From the NCBI GenBank assembly GCA_002293275.1, contig DBCX01000061.1, positions 7,186 to 12,348 of the forward strand: 5,163 nt of DNA, written 5' to 3'. Under the pieces are notes generated by a model. The model saw only the letters and a list, made by a program, of their open reading frames with translations. It was not told the DNA's origin and did no database searches. Shown here piece after piece: positions 1 to 3,774 of the stretch. The position numbers and the translations under genes were made by a program. Numbering within the stretch: the first letter of the stretch is position 1; each line of letters opens with the position of its first letter. The stretch comes from Cyanobacteria bacterium UBA947. GTDB taxonomy: Bacteria > Cyanobacteriota > Vampirovibrionia > Gastranaerophilales > Gastranaerophilaceae.

Positions 1-276
1 GCATGTTTTGTCTTTTGCTATTGCCTCAACAAACATAATGTGGTGCTCGGGCAGCATCGGGTGCGGCACGGAGCCGACCTTAATCTCGCCTGCGCCGCCG
101 CCAAGGTCTTCAAACACAGGAGTGTGTTTTTCGCCAACCATCTCCTCTTGCGCTGTTTGGACTTTAAGCATTTCCATATCCTCGTTGCAGCAAACCAGTA
201 CCCCGCCGCCTTCCAAAACAACCTGAATAAGGTTGCCGCAGATGTCGCATTTATATATTTCAAATTTTTGTGTCAT
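1..276 (-). CDS. dfx: Desulfoferrodoxin / class I superoxide reductase, 3' end cut by window edge
   Basis: The first 92 residues are visible; the gene continues past the left edge. The family reduces superoxide to hydrogen peroxide at a non-haem iron in the cytoplasm, using electrons usually from rubredoxin, and protects anaerobes from oxygen exposure. An N-terminal desulforedoxin-like Fe(Cys)4 domain is shown by C10-x2-C13 and the vicinal pair C29-C30. The superoxide-reducing domain begins with E49-K50-H51, the conserved Glu-Lys-His motif with the catalytic lysine, followed by H72 in SVPHPM and H78 in PEHHI. The remaining iron ligands (one Cys, one His) should lie in the missing part. The start is set by a G-rich Shine-Dalgarno, AAAGGGGGG at 282-290, 5 nt from the ATG. 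The gene lies downstream of tRNA-Ser on the same strand with its own promoter candidate. The presence of domain I distinguishes it from a plain neelaredoxin. Identification is secure; its electron donor is not visible. Confidence 0.95.
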   Translation of the reverse strand, partial: MTQKFEIYKCDICGNLIQVVLEGGGVLVCCNEDMEMLKVQTAQEEMVGEKHTPVFEDLGGGAGEIKVGSVPHPMLPEHHIMFVEAIAKDKTC

Positions 277-298
277 TTTAACCCCCCTTTCAAGAACA

Positions 299-327
299 AG
301 TCTAGCACACAAACATTAAACAAACAA
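299..327 (-). promoter_or_regulatory. Candidate extended -10 promoter of the desulfoferrodoxin gene
   Basis: On the minus strand TG-C-TAGACT (TG at 306-307, hexamer at 299-304) follows a weak -35 candidate, TTGTTT at 322-327, by 17 nt. Transcription would start near 292. That leaves a leader of about 16 nt, with the Shine-Dalgarno almost at its 5' end. The stretch TGTGCTA around the -10 also occurs at the aroA and nucleotidyltransferase promoters. The gap of 277-370 holds nothing else that I recognise. Confidence 0.45.
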
Positions 328-370
328 TTACACTATTGTCGATTGAAACGCAAAAAGAAAATTAAAAATT

Positions 371-457
371 CGGAGACGGCGAGATTCGAACTCGCGGTGA
401 AATCGCTCCCACACAACCTTTCCAAGATTGCACCTTAAACCGCTCGGACACGTCTCC
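371..457 (-). tRNA. tRNA-Ser(GGA)
   Basis: An 87-nt class II tRNA that decodes UCC/UCU. The acceptor stem GGAGACG (457-451) pairs perfectly with CGTCTCC, and the discriminator base is G at 371, as in serine tRNAs. The D-arm carries TCCGAGCGGTTTAAGG. The anticodon stem CAATC/GGTTG encloses the loop TTGGAAA, with anticodon GGA at 423-421. The long variable arm GTGGGA/TTTCAC is capped by a GCGA tetraloop. The T-arm GCGAG-TTCGAAT-CTCGC is canonical. The 3' CCA is not encoded and must be added by a nucleotidyltransferase. Downstream on the minus strand (370-349) the sequence is T-rich, with two runs of five T, but has no separate hairpin; it may help termination. Confidence 0.98.
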
Positions 458-465
458 ATAAAATA

Positions 466-495
466 ATTCTAACATAAACTAAAAATCAAAATCAA
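466..495 (-). promoter_or_regulatory. Extended -10 promoter of tRNA-Ser
   Basis: On the minus strand TG-T-TAGAAT (TG at 473-474, hexamer at 466-471) lies 8 nt before the mature tRNA 5' end. This predicts initiation near 459 and a leader of only about 2 nt. A -35 candidate TTGATT (490-495) sits 18 nt upstream, inside the last codons of the XRE gene. The 11-mer TATGTTAGAAT is identical to that before the membrane-protein gene at 2734. This match supports both as real promoters. Confidence 0.6.
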
Positions 496-706
496 ATAAT
501 TGGCTCAAAGTCATATCCAGCGCGCACGCGATTTTTGCCGCTGTTTCAATATTAGCAGGCGTTCTGCCGTTTTCAATTGCGCCAAGAGTTGTCCTGTGAA
601 TCTGCGCCCTGTACGCAAGCTCCTCTTGCGAAATCTCACCTTTTATCCGCTCAATCTGAACCTTTTTGCCAAAATCTTTACGAAATTTTTCTAAATCCAT
701 TTCCAT
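479..706 (-). CDS. Small XRE/Cro-C1-family helix-turn-helix transcriptional regulator
   Basis: A 75-residue protein that is essentially one HTH_XRE (lambda repressor-like) domain with no effector or oligomerisation domain. The first HTH helix is SQEELAYRA (26-34) and the recognition helix lies in HRTTLGAIENG (37-47). These are followed by NIETAAKIACALDMTLSQLF, the last two helices of the fold. This compact subtype includes SinR-like repressors and restriction-modification controller proteins and normally binds palindromes as a dimer. No restriction-modification genes are near. It is transcribed divergently from the prepilin-like gene across a 95-nt region with two inverted repeats, so autoregulation and control of that gene are plausible but inferred. 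ATG 706 is chosen because TAA at 718-716 is in frame just upstream; Met3 at 700 is the only other nearby ATG. There is no Shine-Dalgarno, which fits a leaderless message. The ligand or signal is unknown. Confidence 0.9.
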   Translation of the reverse strand: MEMDLEKFRKDFGKKVQIERIKGEISQEELAYRAQIHRTTLGAIENGRTPANIETAAKIACALDMTLSQLFDFDF

Positions 707-712
707 AATTTC

Positions 713-718
713 ATTTTA
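713..718 (-). promoter_or_regulatory. Candidate -10 box of the XRE gene (leaderless type)
   Basis: TAAAAT on the minus strand ends 6 nt before the ATG at 706, so initiation would fall on the start codon. There is no TG extension and no convincing -35. The sequence is AT-rich, so this is the weakest of the three leaderless candidates on its own. The inverted repeat at 722-732 adjoins it. Confidence 0.35.
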
Positions 719-721
719 AAC

Positions 722-732
722 TCTTGACAAGA
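722..732. promoter_or_regulatory. Inverted repeat TCTTG-A-CAAGA over the prepilin promoter -35: candidate operator
   Basis: A perfect 5-1-5 inverted repeat that contains the whole -35 hexamer TTGACA (724-729). It lies 4 nt upstream of the candidate -10 of the divergent XRE gene. A dimeric repressor bound here would block the plus-strand promoter and could also affect the regulator's own promoter. The divergently encoded XRE protein is the natural candidate. Part of the symmetry follows from the consensus -35 itself (TTGACA resembles its own complement TGTCAA), so chance is possible. Confidence 0.4.
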
Positions 733-752
733 AAAAAGATACAGTTTATAAT
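724..752 (+). promoter_or_regulatory. Perfect-consensus sigma70 promoter of the prepilin-like gene
   Basis: TTGACA (724-729), a 17-nt spacer and TATAAT (747-752) match the housekeeping consensus at all 12 positions with ideal spacing. The predicted start is near 759, giving a leader of about 43 nt to the ATG at 802. It is the only promoter here with a full -35 and the only strong one without a TG extension. So strong a promoter usually needs restraint, which fits the overlapping inverted repeat. Confidence 0.85.
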
Positions 753-759
753 GGACGTG

Positions 760-777
760 TGATGCGTATAGGCATCA
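760..777 (+). promoter_or_regulatory. Inverted repeat TGATGC-N6-GCATCA at the transcript 5' end
   Basis: A perfect 6-bp inverted repeat with a 6-nt spacer (GTATAG) begins one base after the predicted start site. As RNA it would form a 5'-terminal stem-loop, a known way to protect a message from 5'-end decay. As DNA it could be a second operator placed at the start site. The Shine-Dalgarno at 791-795 lies outside the stem and stays accessible. Confidence 0.45.
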
Positions 778-801
778 ATAGTTGGGTAAGAGGAGCAGAT
801 G

Positions 802-1428
802 ATGAGAAAAAGCATGCAAAAAGCGTTTACCTTGGCCGAGGTATTAATCGCGCTCGGAATAATAGGTATCATCGCGGCGCTGACTATACCGGGCCTTGTT
901 GCCAATTATCAGAAAAAAGTGCTTATTACGCGCTTGCAAAAGTTTTATAATATACAGGTTAACTCCGCAAATATAATGGAATCCGACGGAGAATGCAGTT
1001 TTGCAAACTCGGCCGCGCTTACGGATAGCCCTGATTTTGCGATAGAATATATTGATTGCCGCTACAAACCTTATGTCAAAAATCTTGCGGTTAAAAAATT
1101 GACAAAAGGTGCCGCTATAGCGCTTGCTGACGGGTCAGGAGTGTATGTAAATAAGGGCTCGCTTCATGAAATCAGTTGGTACCATAATTTAGAGCACGTA
1201 TTTTGTGTAGATTACAAAGATTGTGAGAATATTGACGAAAATGTTGAAAGCGTTTTTCAATGGCCTGACGGCAAGACGAAATTTTCGCTCAATATTAGCT
1301 CATTTAGTTTTCAAGAACAACAAGACAGAGATGTCCTAAAAACCCACTGCACAGACACAAACAAATGGGGCTGCGGCGCGCTAATCCTTCATGACGGCTG
1401 GGAAATCAAAGACGACTACCCGTGGTAA
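802..1428 (+). CDS. Prepilin/pseudopilin-like protein with type IV N-terminal methylation motif
   Basis: A 208-residue protein with a class III signal peptide. The short basic leader MRKSMQKA ends in Ala at -1 (Gly is usual, Ala tolerated). It is followed by F9TLAE13, with the +5 glutamate, and a hydrophobic helix to about residue 34. A prepilin peptidase (PilD type) should cleave between A8 and F9 and methylate F9. The rest is predicted to sit outside the membrane as a pilin-type globular domain. It has six cysteines (65, 86, 135, 141, 183, 191), suggesting disulfides, and ends in DGWEIKDDYPW. No pilus or type II secretion machinery is adjacent, so it is an orphan minor pilin or pseudopilin of unknown function. 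Two ATGs stand side by side (799, 802). AGGAG at 791-795 is 3 nt from the first and 6 nt from the second, so 802 is preferred. Strong promoter, divergent XRE regulator. Confidence 0.9.
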   Translation: MRKSMQKAFTLAEVLIALGIIGIIAALTIPGLVANYQKKVLITRLQKFYNIQVNSANIMESDGECSFANSAALTDSPDFAIEYIDCRYKPYVKNLAVKKLTKGAAIALADGSGVYVNKGSLHEISWYHNLEHVFCVDYKDCENIDENVESVFQWPDGKTKFSLNISSFSFQEQQDRDVLKTHCTDTNKWGCGALILHDGWEIKDDYPW

Positions 1429-1433
1429 TTTTG

Positions 1434-1442
1434 TGCTAAAAT
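1434..1442 (+). promoter_or_regulatory. Extended -10 promoter of aroA, predicted leaderless
   Basis: TG-C-TAAAAT (hexamer 1437-1442) ends 6 nt before the ATG at 1449, so transcription should start at or next to the start codon. No -35 is evident, as allowed for extended -10 promoters. The 12-mer TTGTGCTAAAAT differs by one base from TTGTGCTACAAT before the nucleotidyltransferase gene. It lies in the 20-nt gap after the prepilin-like gene, so read-through from that strong promoter is also possible. Confidence 0.55.
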
Positions 1443-1448
1443 CTTAGT

Positions 1449-2684
1449 ATGAAAGGCACAATCACAATCCCGTCAGACAAATCTATCTCGCACCGCGCGG
1501 TTATGTTCGCATCGCTTGCGCACGGCGCAAGTACCATAAAAAATTTCTCTAACGGTCAAGACCCGCTATCCACGCTGCAAATTTGTCAGGCGCTGGGCAT
1601 CCAAACAGAATTTAAAGACCGCAACCTAATCATCCGCGGCGGCAAACTTCAAGCACCGGCCGCTGATCTGGATTGCGGCAACTCCGGCACCACAATGCGC
1701 CTTATGGCAGGTATCCTCGCCGGCCAAAATTTTAACTCAACACTCACAGGCGACTCGAGTCTTTCAAAACGCCCGATGAAACGTATTATTGAACCGCTGT
1801 CGCTTATGGGCGCGGTGGTAAATGGCACGGACGGCCGTCCGCCGCTGCAAATTATCGGCGCACCGTTACAAGGTATCCACTACATTTGTCCCCTTGCATC
1901 CGCGCAGGTCAAATCCGCCGTGCTGCTTGCAGGGCTTCACGCCAAGGGCAAAACAACTTTCACCGAACCGTACCTGTCGCGCAACCACACAGAAATTATG
2001 CTCAAATATATGGGTGCTGCAATAAACACAAACGGCGCCGCAGTTTCAATTGAGCCGTCCGAACTTAAACCGCGGACAATTGAGATTCCGGGTGATATTT
2101 CGTCCGCGGCATATTTTATCGCGGCCGGTTTAATCGTGCCGGATTCTGAAATAATCTTGAAAAACGTCGGCTTGAACCCCACCCGCACCGGTATCCTTGA
2201 TGTTGTGAAAAAAATGGGCGGCAGCGTGGAAATTCTTGATAAGCGCACCGTATCAGGTGAACAGGTCGGTGACCTTCGCGTCAAAACATCTGACCTTACA
2301 GGCTGCACTATTGAAGGCGAACTTATACCGCGGCTGATTGACGAGCTGCCGGTGATTGCCGTGATGGCAACGCAGGCAAACGGCCAAACAATTATCAAGG
2401 ATGCGCAAGATTTGCGCAACAAAGAATCCGACCGGATAAAAGCGACCGTCACCGAGCTTAAAAAACTTGGCGCGGGGGTAAATGAAACGGAAGATGGTTT
2501 TATTATCAAAGGCAAGACAAAACTCACCGGCGGCGTTGAGGTCCAAACCTACCACGACCACCGGCTTGCGATGAGTTTGTATGTGGCAAACCTTGTTTGC
2601 GAGCGCCCGATAAAAATTAACGGGTTTGAATGGGTTAATATTTCGTTTCCGGAGTTTGAGCAGCTGTTTGATACTTTCGGCTAA
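1449..2684 (+). CDS. aroA: 3-phosphoshikimate 1-carboxyvinyltransferase (EPSP synthase)
   Basis: Transfers the enolpyruvyl group of PEP to shikimate 3-phosphate in the cytoplasm, the sixth step of the shikimate pathway to chorismate. All landmarks are present: PSDKSISHR (8-16, with K11 and R16), NSGTTMR (78-84), KRPMKR (107-112), SAQVKSA (151-157), GDISSAA (215-221), GLNPTRTG (241-248), RLIDELP (295-301, with D298 and E299), KESDR (325-329) and HDHR (369-372). The text is closest to the Bacillus-like enzymes (NSGTTxRLM, VGLNPTRTG). The glycine matching E. coli G96 is kept (G80), so the known G96A-type glyphosate-tolerance change is absent. At 411 residues it is slightly short because the N-terminus starts almost directly at the first sheet. 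This start is forced by an in-frame TAA at 1437. No Shine-Dalgarno precedes it. Neither flanking gene belongs to the pathway; trpB, downstream in it, lies about 1.1 kb on. Confidence 0.97.
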   Translation: MKGTITIPSDKSISHRAVMFASLAHGASTIKNFSNGQDPLSTLQICQALGIQTEFKDRNLIIRGGKLQAPAADLDCGNSGTTMRLMAGILAGQNFNSTLTGDSSLSKRPMKRIIEPLSLMGAVVNGTDGRPPLQIIGAPLQGIHYICPLASAQVKSAVLLAGLHAKGKTTFTEPYLSRNHTEIMLKYMGAAINTNGAAVSIEPSELKPRTIEIPGDISSAAYFIAAGLIVPDSEIILKNVGLNPTRTGILDVVKKMGGSVEILDKRTVSGEQVGDLRVKTSDLTGCTIEGELIPRLIDELPVIAVMATQANGQTIIKDAQDLRNKESDRIKATVTELKKLGAGVNETEDGFIIKGKTKLTGGVEVQTYHDHRLAMSLYVANLVCERPIKINGFEWVNISFPEFEQLFDTFG

Positions 2685-2713
2685 TTGATTTTGCGGCCGC
2701 GATATGTTAGAAT
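2685..2713 (+). promoter_or_regulatory. Promoter of the small membrane protein gene
   Basis: TTGATT (2685-2690), a 17-nt spacer and TAGAAT (2708-2713) preceded by TG at 2705-2706, so both -35 and extended -10 are present. It begins directly after the aroA stop codon. Initiation near 2720 would put the Shine-Dalgarno GGAGG (2721-2725) at the very 5' end of a leader of about 14 nt. TATGTTAGAAT matches the tRNA-Ser promoter exactly. The spacer contains the palindrome GCGGCCGC (2693-2700). Confidence 0.6.
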
Positions 2714-2733
2714 AAGAGCCGGAGGTATTGGTT

Positions 2734-3036
2734 ATGAAATTATTTAAAAAAGATGAGAAAGAAAAAATGCTGGCGAAAATTCAGCTGAAAAAATGTTTCT
2801 TTTTGAAAAACTTTGTTATTGGTTTGGTGGTTATGGTGATTGTATTCTTCATCGGTATGCTAAACTACGACGGCAGCATGGAAATGTGTTACAGAATGTT
2901 TGGAATCAACAGACATTTTTACGCGTTCATTTATGTGCTGATGTTTGGTGTGTGGAAAATCCTTCTAATCCAGTTTGCGCTTGTGCCGTTCCTGTCAGCG
3001 CTGTTTATGGAAAAACATCTTCAAAAAACCGATTAG
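2734..3036 (+). CDS. Small membrane protein of unknown function, two or three transmembrane segments
   Basis: A 100-residue protein that I do not recognise. The N-terminus is highly charged and basic (MKLFKKDEKEKMLAKIQLKK), followed by a hydrophobic helix at about 24-43. A short polar stretch (NYDGSMEMCYRMFGINRH, 44-61) may be extracytoplasmic. A long hydrophobic region at about 62-92 could be one long helix or a hairpin, and the charged tail is MEKHLQKTD. With one helix there, both ends are predicted inside. It has two cysteines (21, 52), no signal-peptidase site and no catalytic motif. ATG 2734 is chosen over the in-frame TTG at 2728 because GGAGG (2721-2725) is 8 nt from the ATG but only 2 nt from the TTG. 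It has its own promoter and is more AT-rich than the metabolic genes around it. Its stop lies 18 nt before the nucleotidyltransferase start. Confidence 0.8.
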   Translation: MKLFKKDEKEKMLAKIQLKKCFFLKNFVIGLVVMVIVFFIGMLNYDGSMEMCYRMFGINRHFYAFIYVLMFGVWKILLIQFALVPFLSALFMEKHLQKTD

Positions 3037-3048
3037 TTGTGCTACAAT
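3020..3048 (+). promoter_or_regulatory. Extended -10 promoter of the nucleotidyltransferase-trpB unit, predicted leaderless
   Basis: TG-C-TACAAT (TG 3040-3041, hexamer 3043-3048) with a partial -35, TTCAAA (3020-3025), at 17-nt spacing inside the end of the preceding gene. The -10 ends 6 nt before the ATG at 3055, the same distance as at aroA, so initiation should fall on the start codon. Confidence 0.6.
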
Positions 3049-3054
3049 TAGCTA

Positions 3055-3771
3055 ATGACAGTAACAAAAGCAATGATAATGGCTGCGGGTGTGGGTTCAA
3101 GACTTGCACCCGTGACCGATAACCTGCCAAAGCCGCTCGTACCGATTGCGGGCAAGACGGTTATGGATATTGCGCTTGGCAAATTGCGCAAAGCAGGTAT
3201 CACGCAGGTGATTGCAAACCTTTATTCTCACAGCGAAAAAATTATTGAACACTACAAGCACGATGCGAATTTCCATTATATTGTGGAAGAAACTTTGTCG
3301 GGAACAGCAGGCGGTGTGAAAAAATGCCAGTTTTTCTTTGAGCCCGGCGAAAGTTTTGTGGTGCTCTCAGGCGACGGATTGACAGACGCTGATATCGCGC
3401 GCGCGATAAAAATTCACGAAAAATCGGACGCAATCGCGACAATCGGGATTAAAAAAGTGCCGGCGCAGCAGCTGTCAAACTTCGGGGTTGTGGTGACGGA
3501 CAAAACCGGGTTTGTTACCGGGTTCCAGGAAAAACCGTCCGTGCAACAGGCAAAAGGCAGCCACATCAACACGGGGATTTATATTTTTAAATACGAAATT
3601 TTTGAATACATTCCGGCGGACACGTTTTTTGATTTTGCAAAAGATGTTTTCCCGCAGCTTTTGGGAAAAATTATGACGTTTGAGGTTACCGAGTATTGGT
3701 CGGACATCGGGACGTTGGAGCAGTATGAAGAATCAATACGCGATGCGCGGGAAGGAAAGGTGACGGTTTAG
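3055..3771 (+). CDS. Sugar-1-phosphate nucleotidyltransferase, mannose-1-phosphate guanylyltransferase-like
   Basis: A 238-residue GT-A-fold NTP_transferase protein that joins a nucleoside triphosphate and a sugar 1-phosphate to make an NDP-sugar plus pyrophosphate. Visible motifs are the nucleotide-binding loop AAGVGSRLAPVT (10-21), PKPLVP (25-30, with K26), GTAGGVK (83-89), SGDG with metal-binding D107 (105-108), FQEKP (157-161), NTGIYIF (172-178) and YWSDIG (214-219, with D217). The text resembles the first domain of cyanobacterial mannose-1-phosphate guanylyltransferases. Here the protein stops after REGKVTV with no beta-helix or phosphomutase domain. Substrate cannot be fixed from sequence: GDP-mannose, GDP-heptose and UDP-MurNAc (MurU-like) enzymes are all short relatives. 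An in-frame TAG at 3049 forces the start at ATG 3055, and there is no Shine-Dalgarno. trpB follows after 3 nt, so the two are co-transcribed and perhaps translationally coupled, though functionally unrelated. Confidence 0.9.
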   Translation: MTVTKAMIMAAGVGSRLAPVTDNLPKPLVPIAGKTVMDIALGKLRKAGITQVIANLYSHSEKIIEHYKHDANFHYIVEETLSGTAGGVKKCQFFFEPGESFVVLSGDGLTDADIARAIKIHEKSDAIATIGIKKVPAQQLSNFGVVVTDKTGFVTGFQEKPSVQQAKGSHINTGIYIFKYEIFEYIPADTFFDFAKDVFPQLLGKIMTFEVTEYWSDIGTLEQYEESIRDAREGKVTV

Positions 3772-3774
3772 GTT

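Noticed and set aside
18..263. An 81-codon minus-strand frame overlapping the desulfoferrodoxin gene
   Set aside because: Same strand, different frame. The desulfoferrodoxin frame carries the Shine-Dalgarno and all iron-binding motifs.
40..438. A 132-codon open frame on the plus strand
   Set aside because: It runs antisense through the desulfoferrodoxin gene and ends inside the tRNA. The peptide SETARFELAVKSLPHNLSKIAP is the familiar artefact of translating across a tRNA T-arm.
371..457. tRNA-Ser as an integration site for a mobile element
   Set aside because: No integrase, no repeated copy of the tRNA 3' end in the window, and ordinary chromosomal genes on both sides.
479..706. The XRE protein as a restriction-modification controller, antitoxin or phage repressor
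   Set aside because: No methylase, endonuclease, toxin, integrase or phage gene lies within the window. The neighbours are a tRNA and a prepilin-like gene.
1937..2527. A 196-codon open frame on the minus strand
   Set aside because: It is a shadow of aroA, which has every catalytic motif on the plus strand. The peptide is low in complexity and has no family features.
2693..2700. Palindrome GCGGCCGC after aroA, considered as a terminator stem or regulator site
   Set aside because: Only 8 bp with no loop and no following T-run. It sits in the spacer of the next promoter, so it is not a terminator; a role as operator has no support.
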